From positions 84,999 through 148,998 of the forward strand of contig JAAXKQ010000012.1 of the NCBI GenBank assembly GCA_025612245.1: a DNA stretch of 64,000 bases, in the 5' to 3' direction. The number at the start of each line of letters is the position of its first letter. Position 1 is the stretch's first letter. The position numbers and the translations under genes are program-made. Positions 54,201 to 62,660 of the stretch are shown piece after piece. The DNA is from Ignavibacteria bacterium (GTDB lineage: Bacteria > Bacteroidota > Ignavibacteria > Ignavibacteriales > SURF-24). The notes under the pieces are model-generated. The model saw nothing but the letters and a program-made list of their open reading frames with translations. It had not been told where the DNA came from and did no database searches.

Positions 54201-56114
54201 ATGGCAGTTGACAATACAACGGCAAATCATCATGAATTTAAGGCAGAAGTTAAGCAGCTTCTTAATATTCTTGTGCATTCGCTGTATACAAACAGGGATA
54301 TATTCCTGAGGGAACTCATTTCAAACGCCTCGGATGCACTTGATAAGCTCCGCTTCGAATCAATAAGCGGTTCGGAAATTTGGGATAGTGATCTTCCTCT
54401 GGAAATAAACGTTTCATTCGACAAGGATAAGCACACGATAAATGTTGCCGATACCGGTATTGGGATGACCAAAGACGAGATCATAAGCAACATAGGCACA
54501 ATTGCAAGGTCGGGTTCGGCGGAATTCCTGAAGAAAGTAGCCGATTCAAATAAGGACGTATCCAACATCATTGGAAAGTTCGGCGTGGGATTTTATTCCA
54601 TCTTTATGGTTGCCTCGGAAGTAATCCTGAAGACAAAATCTTTTAAGAAGGATGAACCTGCCATGCAGTGGAAGTCCGACGGCCTTGGAAGCTATGAGCT
54701 TGAACAACTGACCGAAGAGGTTAAGCGCGGTACTTCAATTGAGATTCATCTGAGAGAGGATGCGTTTGAATTTGCCGAAAGGTACCGTCTTGAAAGCATC
54801 ATTAAGCAGCACTCAAATTTCATCACTTTCCCGATTTATCTGGAAAAGGAAAGGATCAATACCCTTACTGCAATTTGGAGGGAGCCGAAGACATCGGTTA
54901 TAAAAGAACAGTACAATGAGTTTTATAAATACCTGAGCTACGATTCAGAAGAGCCTCTGGATATAATTCATATTTCAGTTGACGCCCCGATACAGTTCAA
55001 CAGCCTTCTCTACATTCCGAAGAAGAACATGGACCTCTTCGGCTTCAGCAGGCACGAGTACGGGCTCGACCTTTATGTGAGACGAGTACTGATACAGCAC
55101 GAGAATAAGGAGGTCCTTCCTGAATACCTCGGTTTTGTAAAGGGAGTGGTGGACTCTGAGGACCTGCCTCTTAACATTTCAAGAGAAACTTTGCAGGAAA
55201 ATGCCATATTCAACAAGATCTCATCGAGCATTACCGGGCAGGTTTTGTCGCACTTAAGTAAAATGTCAAAGGATGATCCGGAAAAATTCAAACAGTTCTG
55301 GAAAGAACACGGCAAGATATTCCGCCTTGGATACAGCGATTATTCAAACCGTGAAAAGTTTGCTGAACTCTTAAGATTTAACTCCTCGGTAAGCAAGGAT
55401 TCTGATGAGCTGATTCAGCTCTCGGATTACGTATCGCGCATGAAACCGGAACAGAAAGAGATCTATTATGTTTCGGGTGCAAGCAGGGAAGCCATTGAGG
55501 CCGATCCGCACCTTGAAATATTCAAGAATAAGGGGATCGAGGTCCTCTACCTTTATGATCCGATTGATGAATTTGTGATGGATTCTCTTTTTAAATACAA
55601 GGACTATAACCTCAAGTCGGTTGAACATGCGGATCCGAAAGAACTCGAAAAATTCGGGAATAAGGAAAACCTGGAGACCGTCCACGAGGCGCTTTCTGAA
55701 GAGGATGAAAAGAAATTTGAGGACCTGCTTAAGTACATAAAAGAGATTCTGGGAGACCGCGTAACCGAGGTAAGGGTATCCGAAAGGCTCAGCGAAAGCC
55801 CTTCATGCCTTGCAAACCCTGCAAACGGAATGACGAGCCAGATGGAAAAGATAATGCACATGGTTAACAAGGATACTTCAGTTCCCAAGAAGATCTTCGA
55901 AGTAAACAAAGACCATAAGCTGATAAGAAATCTCTTGAAGATCTACATTTCTGAGCCAAAGGATGAATATATCAGGCAGGTTGTTGAACAGCTCTATGAG
56001 TCGGCCTTGCTGCTTGAGGGCTACTTAAATGACCCCCACAGGCTCGTAAACAGGATTAAAGACATACTGGAAAAGTCGAGCGAGTGGCACCTTGCGATGA
56101 AAAGCATTAAGTAA
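54201..56114 (+). CDS. htpG: HtpG (Hsp90-family chaperone)
   Basis: ATP-dependent chaperone, 637 residues. N-terminal Bergerat ATP site: ELISNASDALDKLRF, DTGIGMTKDEI, GTIARSGSAEFL and KFGVGFYSIFMV. The middle domain has GVVDSEDLPLNISRE, and the C-terminal dimer region ends at about 637 without the eukaryotic MEEVD tail. The SD (GGGAGG) is among the best in the window. Monocistronic. Confidence 0.97.
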   Translation: MAVDNTTANHHEFKAEVKQLLNILVHSLYTNRDIFLRELISNASDALDKLRFESISGSEIWDSDLPLEINVSFDKDKHTINVADTGIGMTKDEIISNIGTIARSGSAEFLKKVADSNKDVSNIIGKFGVGFYSIFMVASEVILKTKSFKKDEPAMQWKSDGLGSYELEQLTEEVKRGTSIEIHLREDAFEFAERYRLESIIKQHSNFITFPIYLEKERINTLTAIWREPKTSVIKEQYNEFYKYLSYDSEEPLDIIHISVDAPIQFNSLLYIPKKNMDLFGFSRHEYGLDLYVRRVLIQHENKEVLPEYLGFVKGVVDSEDLPLNISRETLQENAIFNKISSSITGQVLSHLSKMSKDDPEKFKQFWKEHGKIFRLGYSDYSNREKFAELLRFNSSVSKDSDELIQLSDYVSRMKPEQKEIYYVSGASREAIEADPHLEIFKNKGIEVLYLYDPIDEFVMDSLFKYKDYNLKSVEHADPKELEKFGNKENLETVHEALSEEDEKKFEDLLKYIKEILGDRVTEVRVSERLSESPSCLANPANGMTSQMEKIMHMVNKDTSVPKKIFEVNKDHKLIRNLLKIYISEPKDEYIRQVVEQLYESALLLEGYLNDPHRLVNRIKDILEKSSEWHLAMKSIK

Positions 56115-56151
56115 ATTAGATCATAAACCAGGAAAGATGTTTGAAGGCGTG

Positions 56152-56188
56152 TGCATCCCGGATAAAAATGCCGGGATGCATTTTTTTA
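56152..56188 (+). terminator. Terminator between htpG and the exonuclease gene
   Basis: TGCATCCCGG, 9-nt loop, CCGGGATGCA, then TTTTTTTA. It serves htpG and sits just 8 bp from the convergent gene. Confidence 0.9.
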
Positions 56189-56195
56189 ATAACTT

Positions 56196-57911
56196 TCAGC
56201 ACAGGTCCTTTAGCTGGCAGCCTTTTGTGGGGCGTTTGATCTTGCCTGTCAAGCCCGACTGTATGTGCTTAAAGAGTTCCTGCTTGCTCATGAAATCCTT
56301 TAAGTAAAAGACCCTGACGTTGTTCCTGTTTCTGATAAGCCAGCTCAGGGCTATCTTGATCTTGTCCAAATCACTTCTGTCAGCTTCGGCTGAATAGCTG
56401 ACCGTATTCTCAAAATAATCGTCCAGCGCTTCCTCAAAATAGTCCCTGTCGTCCACGATGTAGTCTTTAATAAATATTCTTCCCGACAGCAGAAGCACAA
56501 AATCTTTCTTACCCGTTGTTCTTACCTCAATTAGAACCTTTGTTGAATTGACTGGCTCCGAGAGAATTGAAGTCTTATGTATCTGCGACAGTATGAGGTT
56601 AATTAAATCCCTCATCTGTGAGGCTTCCTCAAACCTTTGCTTTTCCGAATAGTCCTTCATCTTTACAATCAGGCGGTCGAGTGCATACTGGTTTTTGCCG
56701 GAAAGGAATTCATAAACCTTATCGAGCTCTTTCTCATATTCCGGTCCGTTGAAATCCTCCATGCACGGGCCAATACACCTGTATATTTGCGTAAGATAGC
56801 AGCCCTTGTGCTTGTTGAATTCCTTATCCTTGCATTCCCTGAGCTGGAAAGCCCTTTCAATGAGCTTCAGCATGTTCTTGACCGATTCCTTGTTTGTATA
56901 AGGCCCGAAATAATCGTTGCCGTCGAAATCGAACTTCCGAGCCATTTCAACCCTGGGGTATTCTTCCTGTCTTAGTACTTTAACGAAAAAGTTATTCCCG
57001 AATTTTTTCAGCAAGACGTTATGCACGGGGTTATAGATCTTAATCAGTTCGCTTTCAGCAATAAGCGCTGTCAGTTCGGAGTTTGTGGTCGTAAAGCCCA
57101 GGCGTTCAGCCTGGCTGACTATTTTCCTGCTTTTAGAAGGAGCCGTACTTGCAAGATGGCTCTTAACCCTGGCTTTTAAGGATTTTGCCTTGCCAACGTA
57201 AATTACGACGCCTTTGGAGTTCCTGAAGAAATACACGCCCGGAAGGTCCGGAAGCTTTGCAACGTCCTCAGCCAGTTTCTTCTTTGTAAGCCTGTAGTCA
57301 GGTTCTGTAAAGGGACTGCTCTGAAAGTCTATTATCTCTGCAGCCGTCTTAAAATCTTCTTTTGTCTTCAGCTCCTTTATCATCTTAAGGAGCACTTTTG
57401 CGGTTGCCGTGGCGTCTGAAAGTGCCCTGTGGACATTCTTATTCCTGACCTTAAGGTGCTTGACTACGGAAGAAAGTGATTTGCTAGAAAGCCCGGGGTA
57501 CATTTTCCGTGCAAGCTTAAGCGTGCATAACAGGGGGTTTGCCAGTTTTTCGCTTCCGCCGCAGTCCTCGAAGGCTCTTCTTAAAAATGAGACGTCGAAC
57601 TGAAGGTTGTGCCCGATTAGAATGCTGTCGCCAATGAATTCCTTTACCTGGTTGGCAATTTCATCGAAATATGGAGCCTCATAGACGTCCGAATTCGAGA
57701 TGCCGGTTAAACCCGTAATAAAGTATGGGATTTCCATTCCCGGGTTAACGAATGACTGATAAGTCTCAACTATCTTCAGTTTCCGGATTCTGACCATACC
57801 GACTTCAATAATGCGGCAGCTGGAGGGGCTCATGCCCGTAGTTTCAACATCCACGACGCAGAATTCAGCGTTCTCAAAGGGTATATCTGTTAGGTTTTTA
57901 GGCAACATCAT
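56196..57911 (-). CDS. DnaQ-like exonuclease fused to a GIY-YIG (UvrC-like) nuclease
   Basis: About 571 residues from the ATG at 57911 (a TTG at 57935 is possible). The N-terminal ~175 residues are a DEDDh exonuclease of the DNA polymerase III epsilon type: VDVETTG, IGHNLQFDVSFL and HRALSDATA. A GIY-YIG domain follows (about 220-300): PGVYFFRNSKGVVIYVGKAKSLKARV. The C-terminus has a UvrC-like segment (CKDKEFNKHKGCYLTQIYRCIGPC in separate parts) and a UVR-like helix pair. The combination is known as a Cho/UvrC-related repair nuclease in Actinobacteria and Bacteroidota. It would cut damaged DNA and trim it. Confidence 0.88.
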   Translation of the reverse strand: MMLPKNLTDIPFENAEFCVVDVETTGMSPSSCRIIEVGMVRIRKLKIVETYQSFVNPGMEIPYFITGLTGISNSDVYEAPYFDEIANQVKEFIGDSILIGHNLQFDVSFLRRAFEDCGGSEKLANPLLCTLKLARKMYPGLSSKSLSSVVKHLKVRNKNVHRALSDATATAKVLLKMIKELKTKEDFKTAAEIIDFQSSPFTEPDYRLTKKKLAEDVAKLPDLPGVYFFRNSKGVVIYVGKAKSLKARVKSHLASTAPSKSRKIVSQAERLGFTTTNSELTALIAESELIKIYNPVHNVLLKKFGNNFFVKVLRQEEYPRVEMARKFDFDGNDYFGPYTNKESVKNMLKLIERAFQLRECKDKEFNKHKGCYLTQIYRCIGPCMEDFNGPEYEKELDKVYEFLSGKNQYALDRLIVKMKDYSEKQRFEEASQMRDLINLILSQIHKTSILSEPVNSTKVLIEVRTTGKKDFVLLLSGRIFIKDYIVDDRDYFEEALDDYFENTVSYSAEADRSDLDKIKIALSWLIRNRNNVRVFYLKDFMSKQELFKHIQSGLTGKIKRPTKGCQLKDLC

Positions 57912-57949
57912 TAAAAATATGATTTTTAGGATCAAATATAATAATTATG

Positions 57950-57982
57950 CGGGATACAAAATTGTACAATTATTTATACCCG
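57950..57982. promoter_or_regulatory. Palindrome in the divergent exonuclease-ymdB spacer
   Basis: AATTGTACAATT (57960-57971) is a perfect 12-bp palindrome flanked by CGGG and CCCG. It lies ~40 bp upstream of the exonuclease start in a 220-bp divergent region, so it may be an operator. Confidence 0.4.
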
Positions 57983-58130
57983 TGGAAATTTTCAAGTATC
58001 CCTTCGCAAACTGAAATATTTTCAGGCATTCCAGCAATAAATTTAGTATAATAGATTTAATTAAACTTTTATTACTTATAAAAGCATACTAAGGAAAACT
58101 CACTATTCTGTAATCAAATATATTGGAATT

Positions 58131-58934
58131 ATGGCTCTTATTAACATACTCTTTATTGGCGACATCATCGGGAAACCGGGAATGGACATGGCAAGGACAT
58201 GGCTGCCCGGCCTGGAGAAAAAATATAAAGCTGACTTTATTATAATTAACGGAGAAAATGCCTCGGACGGCAAAGGCTGCACCGACAAAGAAGGGAAAGC
58301 ACTTTTTGAAATGGGCGCCAAAGTAATTACCGGCGGTAACCACACCTGGGATAAGCACCAGTCGCAGGATTACCTTAAGACTGAAGAGCGTTACATTCGC
58401 CCGCAGAATTATCCAAAAGGAACTTTTGGAAGGGGATACCACATTGCAGATACTCCGAAGGGAAAAATCGGAGTGCTGAACCTTCAGGGAAGGGCTTTTA
58501 TGGCCACAATCGACTGTCCTTTCCGCACTGCCGACTGGGCAATTGAGAAGATGAGGCAGGAGACCAAGGTTATTATAGTGGATTTCCATGCAGAAGCTAC
58601 GGCCGAGAAAATTGCCCTGGCAAACTATGTGGATGGAAAAATCTCCGGCTTTATTGGCACACACACACACATTCAAACCTCGGATGAAAGGATCCTGCCC
58701 AAAGGAACCGGCTATATTACCGACGTCGGCATGACGGGGCCCTATGATTCCGTCATCGGAATGAAAACCGAAGCCGCAATTAACCGTTTCCTTTACCAGA
58801 CCCCTCAGAAATATCAGACGGCTGAGAATGATCTTCACCTTTGCGGAGTATACCTCAAGGTAGATTCCGAGACGGGTAAGACGCTTGAAATAAGCAGGAT
58901 TATGCTGCCTGAATTTGTAAGGCAGGCTGAATAA
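58131..58934 (+). CDS. ymdB: YmdB-family metallophosphoesterase
   Basis: Dinuclear metal phosphodiesterase of the TIGR00282 family (B. subtilis YmdB acts on 2',3'-cyclic nucleotides and affects biofilm). 267 residues with all metal ligands: D11 (FIGDIIGKPG), E42 (NGENA), N70/H71 (GGNHTWD), H153 (DFHAEATAEK) and H178/H180 (GTHTHIQT). It is usually beside rny, which is absent here. It is followed 16 bp later by a DNA methyltransferase gene. Confidence 0.93.
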   Translation: MALINILFIGDIIGKPGMDMARTWLPGLEKKYKADFIIINGENASDGKGCTDKEGKALFEMGAKVITGGNHTWDKHQSQDYLKTEERYIRPQNYPKGTFGRGYHIADTPKGKIGVLNLQGRAFMATIDCPFRTADWAIEKMRQETKVIIVDFHAEATAEKIALANYVDGKISGFIGTHTHIQTSDERILPKGTGYITDVGMTGPYDSVIGMKTEAAINRFLYQTPQKYQTAENDLHLCGVYLKVDSETGKTLEISRIMLPEFVRQAE

Positions 58935-58949
58935 ATATCTGACCGGACT

Positions 58950-59930
58950 ATGGAAAGACTAACCCTTCCGCGGCTTGATAAGGATGAAGAACTCTGCCAA
59001 ATGCTTCTGCCTTATTGCAGGCTGAGGCCGGGTGAAATCTGGATGGATCCTAAGGAAAGGCATAAAATCGGATGCCTGGATGCTGCCGTGGAAAATTCAG
59101 TTGAACTTCTGATGAATGATGAAAAGGCGGTCATGGCTATACATGACCCGCCTTATAATTTGGTGGCATTCGGCTTGATGGATCCCGGGGAATTTGTGGA
59201 CTGGTCAAAAATATGGATAAATAATTCGGATCACGCATTAAAGAAAGACTCTTCACTTTACATCTGGCTTGGGGCCGACCAGAAAAACCACTTCCAGCCT
59301 TTCGGTGAATTCCTAATGATGATGAGGCAAACGGGTTTCGAGAGCCGGAGCTTTATAAGCATGCGGAACCAGAGGGGTTATGGAACGCAGAAGAACTGGA
59401 TGGCCGTAAGGCAGGAGCTTTTGTATTATGTAAAAGGCAAGCCCTATTTCAACGTAAAGGCGGTCTACACCGGCATTCCGAAGGTTGTCAGGGGATATTA
59501 TAAAAAGGTAAACGGCCGCGTTACGGAGAACCTCGAAAGAAGCAAATCCCACTTTGCACGCGCAGGGAACATATGGATAGACATTCAGCAGGTCTTCTAC
59601 AGGATGGAGGAGAACGTAAGCGGGTGCTACGCTCAGAAGCCACTGAAGGCAATTGAGCGCATAATACTTTCCGGAAGCCGGAAGGATGAGCTGATAATCG
59701 ACTTTTTTTCACACTCCGGGACAACTCTTCTTGCAGCCGAAAAGACACAAAGAAAATGCTTTACGATGGATATAAATCCGGTTTTTTGCGAAATTACCTT
59801 AAGGCGCCTGGAAAGATTCAGGAGCCTGGGAAAAACAGGCTGGCAGAATTCAAACCCCTTTGCACCTGAGATCATTGGGAACAAGGCCATATCCGATTAT
59901 CTGAAAAGCAGGTATCAGTCCTCTTTATAG
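58950..59930 (+). CDS. DNA adenine/cytosine N-methyltransferase, orphan
   Basis: 326 residues. Beta-class order of motifs: catalytic DPPY (66-69) first and the SAM motif DFFSHSGTTLLAAEKTQRK (251-269) last, where FSHSGTT replaces the usual FxGSGTT. This fits the N6-adenine/N4-cytosine methylase family of the CcrM/DpnA kind. The first ~50 residues are not recognised. No restriction gene is adjacent; it sits in a housekeeping run (ymdB, folD), which suggests an epigenetic or maintenance role rather than a restriction system. The target site is unknown. Confidence 0.88.
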   Translation: MERLTLPRLDKDEELCQMLLPYCRLRPGEIWMDPKERHKIGCLDAAVENSVELLMNDEKAVMAIHDPPYNLVAFGLMDPGEFVDWSKIWINNSDHALKKDSSLYIWLGADQKNHFQPFGEFLMMMRQTGFESRSFISMRNQRGYGTQKNWMAVRQELLYYVKGKPYFNVKAVYTGIPKVVRGYYKKVNGRVTENLERSKSHFARAGNIWIDIQQVFYRMEENVSGCYAQKPLKAIERIILSGSRKDELIIDFFSHSGTTLLAAEKTQRKCFTMDINPVFCEITLRRLERFRSLGKTGWQNSNPFAPEIIGNKAISDYLKSRYQSSL

Positions 59931-60034
59931 AACTTCCTACCCCTAAAAATGCTGAAAAGAATATGTACGTGCAATTCGTTTTTATTATTTTTATATTTGA
60001 TACAAAAATTTATTAACTACCCCCGAAACTCTAT

Positions 60035-60913
60035 ATGAATTTAATTGACGGAAAGAAAGTTGCTTCTGAAATCAGGGAAGGGCTGAAAAAAGATGTTCTT
60101 AAGCTTAAAGAGCAAGGAAAGAGAGTTCCCGGACTTGTAACGATTCTGGTTGGGGACAACCCGGCCTCACAATCCTACGTAAACGGAAAAATAAAATCCA
60201 GCACCGAAGTTGGAATGCTCTCAAAGCTGGAGAAACTTGATAAAGAGACCTCAGAAGAGAAGCTTCTTCAGATGATAGATTCCTACAACAGGAACGACGA
60301 CTTTGACGGAATACTCGTTCAGCTGCCTTTACCGGGGCACATAAATGAAGATAAAATATTAAATGCGGTAATACCTGAAAAGGACGTGGACGGTTTTCAT
60401 CCGGTAAATGTCGGTAAACTTGTTACCGGGCAGGATACACTCTACCCATGTACGCCGGCCGGTGTCCTGGAGCTCCTTAAGTACTACAAGATAGAGACAC
60501 GCGGTAAGCACGTCGTTGTAGTCGGAAGGAGCAATATTGTTGGAAAGCCGGTAGCCAACCTGATGCTTCAGAAAAAGCCCTATGCAGACGCCATTGTTAC
60601 TGTCTGTCATTCGGCGGCTAAGGATCTCTCGGCTTATACCAGGCAAGCCGACATTTTAATTGTTGCAATCGGAAGGCCCAGGTTCATAAAGGCTGATATG
60701 GTAAAAGAAGGAGCCGTTGTAATTGACGTCGGAATTAACCGCGTTGCTGCCGATAACCCGAAAGGATACGTAAACGTAGGCGACGTGGATTTTGAGAGCG
60801 TTGCTCCAAAGACGTCATTCATTACCCCTGTTCCCGGAGGCGTTGGCGCCATGACAATTTCCATGCTCTTAAAGAATACCTATAAAGCTTATTTGATGAG
60901 GACGGGAAATTAA
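60035..60913 (+). CDS. folD: Methylenetetrahydrofolate dehydrogenase/cyclohydrolase
   Basis: Bifunctional enzyme of one-carbon metabolism. The catalytic Lys is in SYVNGKIKSSTEVG (the usual YxxxK), then DGILVQLPLPGH, KDVDGFHPVNVGKL, PCTPAGVLELLKYY, GRSNIVGKPVANLML, CHSAAKD and PVPGGVGAMTISMLLKNT. 292 residues. It is followed 46 bp later by deoC. Confidence 0.96.
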   Translation: MNLIDGKKVASEIREGLKKDVLKLKEQGKRVPGLVTILVGDNPASQSYVNGKIKSSTEVGMLSKLEKLDKETSEEKLLQMIDSYNRNDDFDGILVQLPLPGHINEDKILNAVIPEKDVDGFHPVNVGKLVTGQDTLYPCTPAGVLELLKYYKIETRGKHVVVVGRSNIVGKPVANLMLQKKPYADAIVTVCHSAAKDLSAYTRQADILIVAIGRPRFIKADMVKEGAVVIDVGINRVAADNPKGYVNVGDVDFESVAPKTSFITPVPGGVGAMTISMLLKNTYKAYLMRTGN

Positions 60914-60959
60914 GAAGTACGTTTTTGGCCTTAAAGAATATTTAAAAATAAAATTTTGA

Positions 60960-61838
60960 ATGGAAAATATGGATTCATCAACAATAGATAAAGTTGTTTC
61001 ACAGGTCTTTATAGAAAAAGCACTGAAAGATTTTTATTGCATCGGAAACACGTGCGCAGGCTGGGAGAAAAACGTTATTGACCAGCCTTCAACCGTAAAA
61101 AGCATCATAAATCAGGGAGCAGAAAGAATTGCCGCGGGCATGGGAGTTGGCGACGGGCTGAAGGATAGGGACCTTGCCCGCATGATCGACCATACGCTCT
61201 TAAAACCTGAGGCAACAACAGATGAAGTAAAGAAACTGTGCAGCGAGGCAAAAGAATATTCTTTTGCTTCGGTTTGCGTTAACCCTTCTTTTGTTCCTCT
61301 ATGCAGAGATCTCCTGAAAAATACCCAGGTTAAGGTTTGTACCGTAATAGGCTTCCCGCTCGGGGCTACAACAACAGAAGTAAAAAGGTTTGAAGCCGAA
61401 CAGGCCCTTCAGAACGGCGCCCAGGAAATTGACATGGTGCTTAACGTTGGAAGACTAAAGCAGGGTGACAATGAGTACGTATTTAACGATATTAACCAGG
61501 TCGTTCTGGCAGCAAAGAAATATAATGCGGTTTGCAAGGTGATTCTTGAGACTGCACTTCTGAGCGATGAGGAAAAGGTAAGGGCCTGTCTGATCTGTAA
61601 AAATGCAAAGGCCGATTTTGTTAAAACATCAACCGGCTTCAGCAAGGGCGGGGCAACAGTTGGCGACGTAGCTCTTATGCGCTACGTAGTGGGAACTGCA
61701 ATTGGAGTTAAAGCCTCCGGAGGGATCAGGACGCTTGAGGATGCCGAAGCTATGATACGCAGCGGCGCCGACAGAATAGGGGCCAGCGCTAGCGTTAAGA
61801 TTGTTACAAGCGAAAAAGCAAAGAAAGACGCTTACTGA
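60960..61838 (+). CDS. deoC: Deoxyribose-phosphate aldolase with BMC-type N-terminal extension
   Basis: Cleaves 2-deoxyribose-5-phosphate to acetaldehyde and glyceraldehyde-3-phosphate. The aldolase core starts at about residue 69 ([20 protein letters not shown]) and has the catalytic D158 ([11 protein letters not shown]), Schiff-base K222 ([17 protein letters not shown]) and K251 ([16 protein letters not shown]). The core is complete; total 292 residues against ~225 for stand-alone DeoC. The first ~65 residues are extra: an amphipathic helix [18 protein letters not shown] (8-25) of the type used as a microcompartment encapsulation peptide, then C27/C32. DeoC with such a leader is found in sugar-phosphate microcompartment loci. 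Its stop and the start of the next gene share one base. Confidence 0.94.
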   Translation: MENMDSSTIDKVVSQVFIEKALKDFYCIGNTCAGWEKNVIDQPSTVKSIINQGAERIAAGMGVGDGLKDRDLARMIDHTLLKPEATTDEVKKLCSEAKEYSFASVCVNPSFVPLCRDLLKNTQVKVCTVIGFPLGATTTEVKRFEAEQALQNGAQEIDMVLNVGRLKQGDNEYVFNDINQVVLAAKKYNAVCKVILETALLSDEEKVRACLICKNAKADFVKTSTGFSKGGATVGDVALMRYVVGTAIGVKASGGIRTLEDAEAMIRSGADRIGASASVKIVTSEKAKKDAY

Positions 61839-62062
61839 TGACACTTACCATGGTGGTTACAAAAACCGATGACGGCTTTACGGCAGAAGTGCCTACGCTG
61901 AGAGGATGTGAAAGCTGGGCTCACGATGAGGCCACAGTAATCGACAAAACACTTGATCTTGCAGCATTCTACCTGAAGCTCGATGAGTCTAATTTTGCGA
62001 TGGACAAAATAAGAAGGACAGGGAATAAAACATTCTATAAAATTATCTTTAACAAAAAGTGA
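61838..62062 (+). CDS. HicB-like small protein
   Basis: 74 residues resembling the UPF0150/HicB antitoxin fold: VTKTDDGFTAEVPTLRGCESWAHDEATVI, then a long helix TLDLAAFYL (given in parts). The DNA-binding end typical of HicB antitoxins is missing. No HicA toxin (short, with a catalytic His) is seen nearby. It is translationally coupled to deoC (TGATG). It may be a stand-alone HicB-fold protein or an adaptor linked to deoC; function unknown. Confidence 0.65.
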   Translation: MTLTMVVTKTDDGFTAEVPTLRGCESWAHDEATVIDKTLDLAAFYLKLDESNFAMDKIRRTGNKTFYKIIFNKK

Positions 62063-62069
62063 TTATTGT

Positions 62070-62660
62070 GTGAGAGAACTCAAGACAGGGGCGCGGCTGC
62101 AAAAAATTATTGAAGCCGTTAAAAAACGCCAGCATTCGCTTAGAGTGATACTTGAAAACATTCACGATCCCCATAATGTCAGTGCCATTTTGAGGACCTG
62201 CGATGCTGTTGGCGTTTATAAAGTTTCGCTTGTCTATAATGTTGAAAAATTCCCGAAAATAAACCGCACCAGCTCAGCCAGTGCGCTTAAATGGGTCGAA
62301 AGAGAAAGTTTAAGCAGCATACAGGAATGCTACAGCAGCCTCCGCCGGCAGGGTTTTAAGATCTATGCAAGCGCACTTACCGGACATTCCATAAGCCTCT
62401 ACGACATAGACTTTACAGAGAAGACAGCTATAGTAATTGGAAATGAGCATAGAGGCGTTTCCAAGGAAGCAGCGGAACTTGCAGACGGCGTATTCCAGAT
62501 TCCCATGCAGGGAATGGTTCAGAGCCTGAACGTTTCGGTTGCAAATGCCGTTATACTCTATGAGGCTCAAAGGCAAAGACTTCTTAAGGGGATGTACGAC
62601 AGACCCGAATTAAATGAAGAAGAAATTGAAAGAATTATTGACGAATGGTGTAACAAATAA
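62070..62660 (+). CDS. trmH: tRNA 2'-O-methyltransferase, TrmH/SpoU type
   Basis: SPOUT-fold SAM enzyme, 196 residues. Motif 1 NIHDPHNVSAILRTCDAVGV, motif 2 AIVIGNEHRGVSKEA and motif 3 IPMQGMVQSLNVSVANAVILYEA give the trefoil knot. With its basic N-terminal helix it matches TrmH (Gm18 of tRNA) more than RlmB. The start is GTG at 62070. Its last base is shared with the aroA start (TAATG). Confidence 0.9.
   Translation: MRELKTGARLQKIIEAVKKRQHSLRVILENIHDPHNVSAILRTCDAVGVYKVSLVYNVEKFPKINRTSSASALKWVERESLSSIQECYSSLRRQGFKIYASALTGHSISLYDIDFTEKTAIVIGNEHRGVSKEAAELADGVFQIPMQGMVQSLNVSVANAVILYEAQRQRLLKGMYDRPELNEEEIERIIDEWCNK

Noticed and set aside
58655..58675. Short CA-repeat (microsatellite-like)
   Set aside because: It lies in the coding sequence of the metal-binding GTHTHIQT motif of YmdB and is explained by it.
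58089..58838. 249-codon minus-strand frame over ymdB
   Set aside because: Antisense shadow of a gene with all catalytic residues; Cys/Gly/Phe-rich translation without domains.
61838..62062. Full HicAB toxin-antitoxin module
   Set aside because: Only a HicB-like fold is present; neighbours are deoC and trmH, and no HicA-sized frame is found.
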